12,333 nucleotides of DNA from Candidatus Nomurabacteria bacterium (GTDB lineage Bacteria; Patescibacteriota; Minisyncoccia; Phycocordibacterales; UBA10002). The notes beneath the pieces are model-generated. The model was not told the DNA's origin, did no database searches, and saw only the letters and a program-made list of their open reading frames with translations. Below, piece by piece: positions 5,027 to 11,408 of this stretch; the first letter of the stretch is position 1; each line of letters opens with the position of its first letter. The stretch spans positions 1 to 12,333 of the forward strand of contig CALQZP010000031.1 in NCBI GenBank assembly GCA_943349725.1. The letters run 5' to 3'. The translations under genes were made by a program, and so were the position numbers.

Positions 5027-5801
5027 TCGATAGTTGTAGGGTTCCAAGTGCGGTAATCTGTTTTCGGATACGGGAAATGCAAGAGGGAGTGTCGGTAAGA
5101 ATATCTTCTTCTGTAAGGCGGATGACACGCCAACCGAGTGCTTTGAGTGCGGTATCTTTTTGTGTGTCTTTGAGTTTTTGGATCTTTCCCGAGTGAGCTT
5201 TGCGGTTGTCGCACTCAATGGCGATGTTACCTTTCGTGCAGAAAATAGCGAGGTCAAGACGGTAACTTTTATTTTTGAGGTGCACAACCCCCGCCCCCGA
5301 AGACTTCGGCACCCCCTTTGCTACGGGGGGTTTAACGGAAACCCGGTATTGTGAAGTGACGGGGATGCCGAGGTTTTTAAGAACGTTTTCAATAATCTGT
5401 TCCGTGGGAGCGACATGATACAACTCCAAAATATCTTTCGCTGAACGAAGCGTCTTTAGGTCGGTAAAGCCAAAGGACACACGGCGAGGAACAACATTTC
5501 TAATCGGCTGTTTCAGCTTTTCTATAGTACGAAATGTGCACTTGAGATAGTCATCGTACGCTCTTGCATGTGACAGCTCATGTGGAAAAAGCTCAATTCG
5601 TTTCTTTACTTCCCTTTTTGAAACGCGACCGTAATACACAATTCGTTTTCCGCTTTTCCCAAACCCTATGGGCTGATAAAACGCAATATGCGTAAACTCT
5701 CGCTTCGGAAGAAACGCACGTGGTATCCGGTACCACTTTTCTTCAAGGAGTATCCGCAGGTCGTTCCTTGATTTGAGTACGCCAACAAGGACGTTTTTCA
5801 T
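5013..5801 (-). CDS. DUF559/Vsr-like PD-(D/E)XK nuclease-fold protein
   Basis: The 262-residue protein has two parts. The C-terminal part (about 132-250) resembles DUF559 and very-short-patch-repair endonucleases. RLDLAIF (181-187) and IAIECDN (193-199) supply acidic residues Asp183, Glu196 and Asp198, followed by a Lys/Asp helix and ALGWRVIRLTEEDI (221-234). The N-terminal part (about 1-130, with EKWYRIP and HIAFYQP) is not recognised; it reads like a small beta domain that might bind modified or specific nucleic acid. Residues about 157-172 are encoded by a GC-rich palindrome that interrupts the expected beta-strands. The final residues (MSFQ) and stop come from the adjacent MITE-like repeat. 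It follows the M23 gene by 11 bases, so it is probably co-transcribed. A role in DNA repair or defence is inference. Confidence 0.75.
   Translation of the reverse strand: MKNVLVGVLKSRNDLRILLEEKWYRIPRAFLPKREFTHIAFYQPIGFGKSGKRIVYYGRVSKREVKKRIELFPHELSHARAYDDYLKCTFRTIEKLKQPIRNVVPRRVSFGFTDLKTLRSAKDILELYHVAPTEQIIENVLKNLGIPVTSQYRVSVKPPVAKGVPKSSGAGVVHLKNKSYRLDLAIFCTKGNIAIECDNRKAHSGKIQKLKDTQKDTALKALGWRVIRLTEEDILTDTPSCISRIRKQITALGTLQLSMSFQ
5286..5332. repeat. GC-rich palindromic insert within the nuclease-like gene
   Basis: AACCCCC (5286-5292) and GGGGGTT (5326-5332) form the outer inverted repeat. Inside are CGAAG-A-CTTCG (5298-5308, plus strand) and CCCCC...GGGGG around TTTGCTACG. The CCCCCTTTGC core also occurs, in reverse complement, inside the element at 760-837. 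It is read in frame as Pro/Gly/Val/Lys-rich residues 157-172. Confidence 0.5.
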
Positions 5802-5812
5802 AGAGTCGCCTA

Positions 5813-6664
5813 CTACTTAAAAAGCGCGAAGAATTTCATGGGGTCAATGGAAACACCGCTTAGACGAATGGAGAGGTGGAGATGTGGGCTTTCAGCGTAT
5901 CCAGTATCTCCCGAAAAACCAATAGGGTCTCCTTTGATAACTTTCTGTCCCTCCTTCACCGAAAGCTTTGAAAGGTGCATTGAAAGACTAACCACTCCCC
6001 CGCCATGGTCAATTGCAACCGTTTTTCCGTACACCGTAAAATCACGCGCGAGACGAACGACACCACTGTTGATTGCTTTCACCTCCGTCCCGAGTGGAGC
6101 TCGGAAATCGGTCCCCTTATGCGGAATGGAATACGAGCCGGTTTCGCGCGAGTAGCCGTAGGCATCGGTGACGAAGATACTTTCAAGCGAAGCGGAAAAC
6201 GCTTCGGTAAAGAGCGCAGGGTCGGTCATCTTCACCCGTGCAAGTACACCGTTTTCTTTTGAAAGTACCGTCACCAGATTCTCCTGTGCAACCTTGGTAT
6301 TACCACCGAGCTTTGTGGGAATACCGAGTGGCGCCGTTATTTTTTTGCGAGATTGCACCGAGATACTTTTCTCTACATGGTCAAGGTCAAGGGTGACGAG
6401 CTTTAGCGTATGTTTTCCCGACCTTGCTGCGAGATCAACACCGATAAGTGCCGTCGGTTTTCCTCCATAGAGAAAAACCGGAATCTGTTTGCCGTCAAAG
6501 GTAAGCTTCTTGACGTCACGAATATCGATTCCTTTCACAACCACCATAAACGGCTCGCCCTGCACCACCGTCTCGGGGGTCACGAGAAGCTCGCCTCCAT
6601 GCGCGAGCGCGGTTGGAGCATAGAAAACTCCCGCGAGAAACACGATGAATAGATAGACTCTCAT
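5813..6664 (-). CDS. Exported M23 (LytM-type) peptidoglycan endopeptidase
   Basis: M23 metallopeptidases cut peptidoglycan cross-bridges or stem peptides outside the membrane. The start at 6664 gives 283 residues beginning with a clean signal peptide (about residues 1-21, cleavage after PTALA). An upstream ATG at 6700 would overlap the end of msrA by 11 bases and add 12 residues. Residues about 22-160 form a beta-rich region of uncertain family. The catalytic domain (about 175-280) is intact: HKGTD (182-186) gives His182 and Asp186, SMHLS gives His230, and SPHLHLS gives His261 and His263. All zinc ligands and the catalytic His are present, so an active enzyme is expected. It lies 25 bases after msrA and 11 before the nuclease-like gene, in a likely operon. 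No SD is seen. Confidence 0.9.
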   Translation of the reverse strand: MRVYLFIVFLAGVFYAPTALAHGGELLVTPETVVQGEPFMVVVKGIDIRDVKKLTFDGKQIPVFLYGGKPTALIGVDLAARSGKHTLKLVTLDLDHVEKSISVQSRKKITAPLGIPTKLGGNTKVAQENLVTVLSKENGVLARVKMTDPALFTEAFSASLESIFVTDAYGYSRETGSYSIPHKGTDFRAPLGTEVKAINSGVVRLARDFTVYGKTVAIDHGGGVVSLSMHLSKLSVKEGQKVIKGDPIGFSGDTGYAESPHLHLSIRLSGVSIDPMKFFALFK

Positions 6665-6689
6665 AGCACCAAGTATACGGCACAATTCT

Positions 6690-7235
6690 TTACGACGCAT
6701 GCACTTTCAACAGCTCGGCAAATTTTTCCTGCACCTTCTGGAGTTTTGGATTAATGACGAGTTCGCAGTAGGGATTATCTGGATGCGTGGCAAAGTAATC
6801 TTTGTGATAATTTTCGGCTTCGTAAAAGGTGGTGAGTGGCGCAAGTTCGGTCACGACTGTTTTGCCCTCTTTGCTTGAGGTGTTGAGCTCATTGATAAAA
6901 TCTTCCGCTGTTTTCTTCTGCTCGGGCGTGGTGTAGAAAATGACCGAACGGTATTGTGTACCCACGTCATTCCCCTGACGGTTAAGTGTCGTTGGGTCAT
7001 GCGAAGCAAAAAGTACCGTAAGTAAATCTTGAAGACGAATTTGAGTTGGGTCAAACTCAATTCGAATAACTTCGGCATGTCCGGTCTTTCCGCCAGAAAC
7101 TTGTTCGTACGTGGGGTTCTCTATCCCGCCACCCGCATATCCGGGCAGCACCGACGAGACCCCGCGGAGCATTTTAAACACCGCCTCGGTGCACCAAAAA
7201 CATCCGCCTCCAAAAACCGCTATTTCAGTTTTCAT
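6690..7235 (-). CDS. msrA: Peptide methionine sulfoxide reductase MsrA
   Basis: MsrA reduces the S form of methionine sulfoxide in proteins, using an active-site Cys and electrons from thioredoxin or a similar donor. The 181 residues carry the hallmark GCFWC at 11-15 with nucleophile Cys12, GHAEV at 52-56, GTQYRS at 93-98 and YCELV at 156-160, where Cys157 could be a resolving Cys. The length is normal for a stand-alone MsrA. No MsrB domain or gene is visible nearby. The ATG at 7235 follows an AT-rich ATACTATAAAA stretch that could be a weak -10, with no SD. It lies 37 bases after an unknown gene and 25 bases before the M23 gene, all on the minus strand. Confidence 0.95.
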   Translation of the reverse strand: MKTEIAVFGGGCFWCTEAVFKMLRGVSSVLPGYAGGGIENPTYEQVSGGKTGHAEVIRIEFDPTQIRLQDLLTVLFASHDPTTLNRQGNDVGTQYRSVIFYTTPEQKKTAEDFINELNTSSKEGKTVVTELAPLTTFYEAENYHKDYFATHPDNPYCELVINPKLQKVQEKFAELLKVHAS

Positions 7236-7272
7236 TTTTATAGTATCCCATTAACCTACGAATCCTACAAAA

Positions 7273-7776
7273 CTATTCACGTTCAATATCTAGCGTAGGC
7301 TCGCGACCACCCTTACACTTCACCGTCATATTGTTGATTCCATTCTTTTCAAATTCTTTAAGATACATCTGGACCCTCTTCCCCATCGCGTCTAAAAACA
7401 TATCAGATGGTAATTCCTGTTCCGAAAGCCCAGTTTTTTCTTCAATTTCCTTTCTGACATCTCTCTGTGCCAATATATGTGCTAAATGGTGCCACATTTC
7501 CCCTTGTGTATACTGAAAAAGAGACTGGAACACTTCGTCATTCACTTCATCAAACCAACCCATTTGGTCCATTTTTACTTTTTCAAATCCGAACTTCTTC
7601 CCTTGCTCCATCACATAATCACCAAGTCCCGTTGGGTCTACAGAGGGCACGGTAGCTGATTGCTTGACGAGTGCGTATGCACCAATTGCCCGAAGCAACT
7701 CTTTATATTGCTCTCTCGTAAACAAAATCGGCTGAAGCGCGAAGTTGTCATCTTCTTTTTCGGGTCTAGTTTGCAT
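7273..7776 (-). CDS. Hypothetical protein, 167 residues
   Basis: I do not recognise a named family. The protein is acidic and appears largely helical, with no signal peptide or membrane segment. Visible blocks are FTREQYKELLRAIGAYALVK (residues about 19-38), a FEKVKMDQMGWFDEVNDEVF region (about 64-83) and WHHLAHILAQRD (about 95-106). The layout recalls a group of small uncharacterised bacterial proteins with an N-terminal 'EQYKxLL' helix and a C-terminal 'xxLARRD' helix, but that is from memory and weak. The start at 7776 is well supported by AAAGGAGG 3 bases upstream. It is the first gene of the minus-strand cluster that continues with msrA. A 20-codon frame overlaps its start. Confidence 0.75.
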   Translation of the reverse strand: MQTRPEKEDDNFALQPILFTREQYKELLRAIGAYALVKQSATVPSVDPTGLGDYVMEQGKKFGFEKVKMDQMGWFDEVNDEVFQSLFQYTQGEMWHHLAHILAQRDVRKEIEEKTGLSEQELPSDMFLDAMGKRVQMYLKEFEKNGINNMTVKCKGGREPTLDIERE

Positions 7777-7828
7777 ATTCCTCCTTTAGTTCTCTAAGGC
7801 GATTTCTAATTTGTTGTTGAATTCCCAT
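7766..7828 (-). CDS. Possible 20-residue leader peptide overlapping the next start
   Basis: An ATG at 7828 opens a 20-codon frame beginning MGIQQQ and ending EEYAN. Its TAG (7768-7766) lies just inside the next gene, whose ATG is at 7776. It contains the AAAGGAGG used by that gene. The peptide would be a charged helix. Ribosomes finishing it would end next to the downstream start, which suits translational coupling. It has no good SD of its own, so it may be chance. Confidence 0.25.
   Translation of the reverse strand: MGIQQQIRNRLRELKEEYAN
7780..7787 (-). promoter_or_regulatory. SD site of the 7776 gene
   Basis: AAAGGAGG on the minus strand, three bases before the ATG. The match to the anti-SD is excellent but the spacing is short. 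Confidence 0.6.
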
Positions 7829-7834
7829 GGCTCA

Positions 7835-7862
7835 AGTGTATCAATTCACGAGATTCTGACAA
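7835..7862 (-). promoter_or_regulatory. Possible promoter of the minus-strand cluster
   Basis: On the minus strand TTGTCA (7862-7857, 5 of 6 matches) and TACACT (7840-7835, 4 of 6) are 16 bases apart. This would give a leader of about 50 bases for the gene at 7776, including the possible leader peptide. Confidence 0.35.
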
Positions 7863-7865
7863 ATC

Positions 7866-7903
7866 ACCGTGAACGTATGCCGTTTAGAATATTCATTCAC
7901 GGT
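7866..7903. other. Inverted repeat in the divergent promoter region
   Basis: ACCGTGAA (7866-7873) and TTCACGGT (7896-7903) form an 8-bp inverted repeat with a 22-base spacer, followed on plus by CTTTTAT. It lies between two divergent genes, next to the minus-strand -35 candidate. It could be a regulator-binding site or a weak terminator. Confidence 0.35.
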
Positions 7904-7960
7904 CTTTTATAAGATAGTAGACTTGTATCACAACGTGAGCAGGCTCATTTTCGTGGAAAA

Positions 7961-7989
7961 GTGACCGTAGAGCGAAAATCTGCTATGCT
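7961..7989 (+). promoter_or_regulatory. Promoter of the ABC permease gene
   Basis: GTGACC (7961-7966, 4 of 6) and TATGCT (7984-7989, 4 of 6, with a TGc extension) are separated by exactly 17 bases. Transcription would begin near 7996, leaving a leader of about 12 bases before the ATG at 8008. That matches the lack of an SD. Confidence 0.5.
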
Positions 7990-8007
7990 TCGCACCCGCA
8001 AACGCCT

Positions 8008-9303
8008 ATGAAGAAAGCCTTACAATTCAAGCGGGAATTGCAGAACGCCCTCCGTGTCGGGTGGTTTTTGGCGGTGCGCTCATTGCGTCGTTCCAGCAAA
8101 TGGACGACCACGCTCATCATCTTCATTATGATTTTGACCTTCCTGAACCTCGTGGTGGTTTCGGGACTCCTGCTCGGTCTCATCAGCGGTTCATTTGTCG
8201 CCTTTCGGGAGGGCTACTCGGGAGAGGTGATTGTCACTTCGGCGGCACAACGAAGCTATATTGAAAATTCACAAAATCTTATTGCCTTCCTCACCCACCA
8301 TCCGAAGGTGGAGGATATGTCGGTACGGTATGGCGTCTCCGCGCAAATCCTCGGCACCCTGACGGACCTTCCGGGAAAAAATGAACGAGCAAATCAGATT
8401 GGCATTCGGCTCATCGGCATTGACCCTGTTGCGGAGGAACGACTTACTCGCTTCTCACGATTCATCATGCAGGGCGAAACGTTACGTGAAAATGAGGAGG
8501 GCTATCTCCTTATCGGAGCAAATATGATTAAAAAATATTCTGCGTTTGCGGATGCGAACATCCCTGGACTTGACCTCCTCACGAACATTGATATCGGTGA
8601 CCGTGTTCGCGTCAGCCTTTCCAGCACAGACGGCGCCATCAGAAAAGATTTCATCATCAAGGGTATCGTGAAAAGCAAAGTGGACGAAATCTCCACACGG
8701 GCGTTTATTACCGACAAGGAACTTCGTCGTCTCATTCCCGTCAATAAAAACGAGGTGCAGGAAATCGCTATCCGGACGGATGAAGCCTACGCGCCCGCAC
8801 TCGTTCAAGAAATAAAAGACTTTATGGGAAATTACGCGGCCCGCGTCCAGACGAGCGGTGAAGCTATTCCCTCGTTCCTCCGCCAGGTTGAAACCACTAT
8901 GGGACTCTTGGGTAACGCACTCTCTTCCTTCGCGCTCATTGTCGCGTCCATCACGATATTTATTGTTGTCTTTATCAACGCCGTCACGAAGCGCAAGTTT
9001 ATCGGCATTATGAAAGGTATCGGGGTTTCCCCTCTCGCGATTGAATGCTCTTATATCTTTCAGGCAATGTTCTACGGCATCGTGGGTTCAGCCGTTGGCC
9101 TCCTTCTCACCTTCGCAGTGCTGAAGCCCTTTTTTGACGCGCACCCGATTAACTTCCCCTTCTCCGACGGCATCCTCGTCGCCACACCGGAAAGCGCACT
9201 GCTTCGCGTCGTCATTCTTCTCGTCGTCACCTTCCTCGCGGGTTACATCCCGGCGAAGATTATTGTGAGGAGAAATACGTTGGATGCGATATTGGGGAGG
9301 TGA
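8008..9303 (+). CDS. LolC/E-MacB-type ABC transporter permease (FtsX-like)
   Basis: The 431 residues show the type VII exporter layout: a cytoplasmic N-terminus, one membrane helix (about 33-60), a long extracytoplasmic domain (about 61-298), then three helices (about 299-326, 348-374 and 397-418) and a short basic tail. This is the FtsX-like fold shared by LolC, LolE and MacB. KRKFIGIMKGIGVSP at about 328-342, between helices 2 and 3, matches the family's ATPase-coupling loop. Such permeases dimerise and work with a LolD-type ATPase, which is encoded next. The substrate is unknown. LolCDE moves lipoproteins in Gram-negative cells, so a different substrate is likely if the host lacks an outer membrane. 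No second permease or MacA-like adaptor lies in the window. Confidence 0.9.
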   Translation: MKKALQFKRELQNALRVGWFLAVRSLRRSSKWTTTLIIFIMILTFLNLVVVSGLLLGLISGSFVAFREGYSGEVIVTSAAQRSYIENSQNLIAFLTHHPKVEDMSVRYGVSAQILGTLTDLPGKNERANQIGIRLIGIDPVAEERLTRFSRFIMQGETLRENEEGYLLIGANMIKKYSAFADANIPGLDLLTNIDIGDRVRVSLSSTDGAIRKDFIIKGIVKSKVDEISTRAFITDKELRRLIPVNKNEVQEIAIRTDEAYAPALVQEIKDFMGNYAARVQTSGEAIPSFLRQVETTMGLLGNALSSFALIVASITIFIVVFINAVTKRKFIGIMKGIGVSPLAIECSYIFQAMFYGIVGSAVGLLLTFAVLKPFFDAHPINFPFSDGILVATPESALLRVVILLVVTFLAGYIPAKIIVRRNTLDAILGR

Positions 9304-9308
9304 GAATA

Positions 9309-9350
9309 TAGACAAATAGACAGTAGAAGGTAGAAGGTAGTAAGTAGAAA
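9309..9350. repeat. Heptanucleotide tandem array C
   Basis: TAG recurs at 9309, 9317, 9324, 9331, 9338 and 9345, so the spacing is 8 once and then 7 four times. Units include TAGACAG, TAGAAGG (twice) and TAGTAAG. The array starts 6 bases after the permease stop. It shares the 14-mer AAATAGACAGTAGA (9314-9327) with the minus strand of array D. Confidence 0.75.
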
Positions 9351-9397
9351 TCCTCCGTCCTCGGAGACTCGGACACCTCCTTTAAGAAAGGAGGAAT
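9350..9397 (+). repeat. Small palindromic element, copy 3
   Basis: It begins AAATCCTCCG after array C and ends with the hairpin CCTCCTTTAAGAAAGGAGG (9376-9394) followed by AAT, identical in the hairpin to copy 1. The AAAGGAGG arm ends 15 bases before the ATPase ATG at 9410. That is too far for an ideal SD but is the only SD-like sequence there. Confidence 0.6.
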
Positions 9398-9409
9398 AAG
9401 AAAAAAATT

Positions 9410-10087
9410 ATGATAAAAACTGAGAAATTAATAAAAAGCTACGGAAAAGGAGACCTAGAACTTACGGTCCTAAAGAACCTTTCGGTTGAAATCGGAAAGG
9501 GTGAATTTGTCGCGATTATCGGTCCTTCCGGTGCGGGTAAATCAACACTCCTCTATCAGCTCTCGCTTCTTGATATGCCGACCTCGGGCAGTGTGTCTAT
9601 CAACGGCAAAAATATGTCATCTCTTCCCGAAAAAGAGAAAACGCACTTCAGGCTTCGCGAGCTCGGATATGTCTTTCAGGATTACGCGCTGCTTCCCGAA
9701 CTTACCGCGGTTGAAAACGTAGCGCTTCCCATTTTGATGCAGGGTGTTTCAAAGAAAGATGCGCTCAGGCAAGCCGAAGAAGCGCTCGCCCGCCTTAGCC
9801 TTACGGATAAAAAGCATAATCTTCCGAGTCAGCTTTCTGGCGGACAGCAACAGCGTGTCTCTATCGCGCGAGCCATTGCGCACAAACCACATATTCTCTT
9901 TGCGGACGAGCCGACAGCGAACCTTGACTCGGTCTCTGCCGAGCCGGTTATGCAGGCCTTCGCCGACCTCCACCATGAGGGGCAAACCATCATTATGGTC
10001 ACACACGAAACGGAGTACGCCAGCAAAGCCGGACGCGTCATCTCACTCAAAGATGGCGTAGTCGTTAGTGATATGAAGACGGCGTAG
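9410..10087 (+). CDS. LolD/MacB-type ABC transporter ATPase
   Basis: The 225-residue ATP-binding subunit powers the permease encoded just upstream. All motifs are intact: Walker A GPSGAGKST at 38-46, Q-loop VFQDY at 88-92 with Gln90, signature LSGGQQQR at 142-149, Walker B ILFADEP at 162-168 with Glu167, and H-loop VTHE at 197-200 with His199. The overall sequence and length fit the LolD/MacB/FtsE group of exporters. The 106-base gap from the permease holds array C and a palindromic element rather than a clear promoter, so co-transcription through the repeats is likely. The ATG at 9410 follows an A-rich run. The AAAGGAGG of the palindromic element lies 15 bases upstream inside a hairpin. Confidence 0.95.
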   Translation: MIKTEKLIKSYGKGDLELTVLKNLSVEIGKGEFVAIIGPSGAGKSTLLYQLSLLDMPTSGSVSINGKNMSSLPEKEKTHFRLRELGYVFQDYALLPELTAVENVALPILMQGVSKKDALRQAEEALARLSLTDKKHNLPSQLSGGQQQRVSIARAIAHKPHILFADEPTANLDSVSAEPVMQAFADLHHEGQTIIMVTHETEYASKAGRVISLKDGVVVSDMKTA

Positions 10088-10131
10088 TCTTGCCCTTCCG
10101 CTACCTATTCTTCCCCTCTTTCCATACCTTC

Positions 10132-10161
10132 AAGTCAGACGTGTTATCACGCACCTGACTT
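10132..10161. terminator. Shared hairpin between convergent genes
   Basis: AAGTCAG (10132-10138) pairs with CTGACTT (10155-10161), with an inner CGTG-TTAT-CACG (10140-10151). On plus it is followed by TAAGTTT, a weak T-tract; on minus there is none. It lies 44 bases after the ATPase stop and overlaps the 3' end of the GIY-YIG gene, whose TGA (10149-10147) is at the apical loop. A bidirectional terminator is plausible. Confidence 0.5.
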
Positions 10162-10440
10162 TAAGTTTCTAACGAGTTTCAGCTTTCTGGCTCGGGGCCA
10201 CTTTTTTATCTCCGCTTCACGCTTTGACGCCGAGGATCTGTGCGGATGCGTCTCGGCGTAAACGACTTTTAGCGCTCCTTTTGCTCGAGTATAGTTCGCA
10301 CCCTTCCCTGCTTTGTGTTCCGCAAACCGACGCGCTACATCGGTCGTGATGCCCGTATAAAGTGATCCATCTTTACAGCGAAGAAGGTACACGAAGTACA
10401 CACCGGAGCGGTTAGCGTTGGAGTTGTTCTTTTTCACCAT
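10147..10440 (-). CDS. GIY-YIG domain protein (UPF0213/YhbQ-like)
   Basis: The 97-residue protein is a minimal single-domain GIY-YIG nuclease-fold protein of the YhbQ/UPF0213 type, thought to nick or cut DNA but poorly characterised. The first motif is VYFVYLL at 14-20, the second YTGIT at 28-32, with Arg37, His42 and the metal-binding Glu75 in KREAEIKK (73-80). All the expected catalytic positions are present. The start at 10440 is chosen because the domain begins soon after it; a longer upstream frame reads through the carboxypeptidase gene and is unlikely. The coding region overlaps the end of that gene by 29 bases on the same strand, so translational coupling is likely. Its 3' end lies in a hairpin shared with the convergent ABC genes. 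Confidence 0.9.
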   Translation of the reverse strand: MVKKNNSNANRSGVYFVYLLRCKDGSLYTGITTDVARRFAEHKAGKGANYTRAKGALKVVYAETHPHRSSASKREAEIKKWPRARKLKLVRNLKSGA

Positions 10441-11314
10441 AGTAGGTAAAGAGCGCCTGTATACCAGAAAGGTTTTGGTTCCATTCAATCGCCTCGTGTG
10501 TGGAAAGTTCCACGGTAATCGCGGGAATGCCGATAGAGGCGAGCCACCCTTCGGCGTCTCCGGTAACCGCATAGGCGCCAAACGCTTTGACGGACGGGTA
10601 CCCCGACGCTTTCGCGTACACGCTCATAAGCGTAAGTGTCTCCGGAAGAATTCCTTTCTCGCACTCGGATGCATACACGGCGTTTGCCTGACTATGCCAG
10701 AAAATAACGGCTGATGGAGTATCTTTGGCGATGAAATTCTTAATCGCCTCTGTTTCCGGTTCGGAGAATGGCGCGGAGCCGGCGCTTACGGTCTTTGATT
10801 TCCAGATGCCTTCCGGTTTCCACTTACAATCAAAGTTTCGGTTGAGGTCAACTTTGTGCGCGTTGAAACGCCCAGAAGCAAGTGTTTCCGTGTCGCTTGA
10901 GACATCCGTAAGATTAAAACGGCCAACTTTTCCGGTGACCTTAAACACGCCATCGGGATTGAGGGATGGAATCACCGTGATGGACAGTTCGGCGGGAACA
11001 GCCTCGGGGTGTACCTCTAGAAAATCGAGAAACTGGTACGCGAGGAGGACGCTGTTCCACTCATACCCGCCGTGCATACCACCCACAAAAAGAAGATGTG
11101 TTTTTCCGCTACCAAAGGTATACGCATCCAAACTGCGCCCCTCCACGGACACGCCGATGCTCTCGTGTATCGCTTCGCCCACTTTAGGTGTTTCAATCGC
11201 CGGTATCGGTTTCTCTGGAGTTCGTGAAAATCCTAAAAAAGTCACCGTTCCAACACAAAGCAGCGCAAACACAACAACGGCTATAACAACCTGCTTACTT
11301 CTGAAAAATTGCAT
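10412..11314 (-). CDS. Membrane-anchored M14-family zinc carboxypeptidase (intact copy)
   Basis: The 300-residue protein has an N-terminal membrane anchor (about 8-29) and an extracytoplasmic M14 domain. M14 peptidases remove C-terminal residues, and bacterial ones often trim peptidoglycan peptides. Visible features are HGGYEWN at 81-87 with likely zinc ligands His81 and Glu85, NPDG at 119-122, VDLNRNFDC at 155-163 with the substrate-binding Asn-Arg pair, WHSQ at 206-209 with third ligand His207, and TVEL at 267-270 with catalytic Glu269. The first pair is spaced H-x3-E, whereas carboxypeptidase A has H-x2-E. Cysteines at 163 and 218 could form a disulfide. It is the downstream member of a tandem pair; array D separates the two. 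No SD is seen at 11314. Confidence 0.9.
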   Translation of the reverse strand: MQFFRSKQVVIAVVVFALLCVGTVTFLGFSRTPEKPIPAIETPKVGEAIHESIGVSVEGRSLDAYTFGSGKTHLLFVGGMHGGYEWNSVLLAYQFLDFLEVHPEAVPAELSITVIPSLNPDGVFKVTGKVGRFNLTDVSSDTETLASGRFNAHKVDLNRNFDCKWKPEGIWKSKTVSAGSAPFSEPETEAIKNFIAKDTPSAVIFWHSQANAVYASECEKGILPETLTLMSVYAKASGYPSVKAFGAYAVTGDAEGWLASIGIPAITVELSTHEAIEWNQNLSGIQALFTYYGEKEQLQR

Positions 11315-11351
11315 GTGAAAGATTGTTGTGTCTCTTCTACTTTTTTCTGAT

Positions 11352-11408
11352 GTCCTCTGTCTACCGTCTACCGTCTAATGTCTAATGTCTAATCGTCTAC
11401 TGTCTATT
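11352..11408. repeat. Heptanucleotide tandem array D
   Basis: GTCTA recurs at 11359, 11366, 11373, 11380, 11387, 11395 and 11402, a period of 7 with a single 8. A GTCCTCT unit precedes at 11352. Units include GTCTACC and GTCTAAT, each twice. The array fills the spacer between the two carboxypeptidase genes, and the TAG stop of the upstream gene (11406-11404) is part of its last unit. Confidence 0.8.

Noticed and set aside
4924..5214. 96-codon minus-strand open frame
   Set aside because: It is the wrong frame of the DUF559-like gene, continued through the MITE-like repeat. The correct frame has clear domain motifs.
10441..10581. N-terminal extension of the GIY-YIG frame
   Set aside because: These 47 codons lie entirely within the M14 gene, carry no domain, and the GIY-YIG domain begins just after the ATG at 10440.
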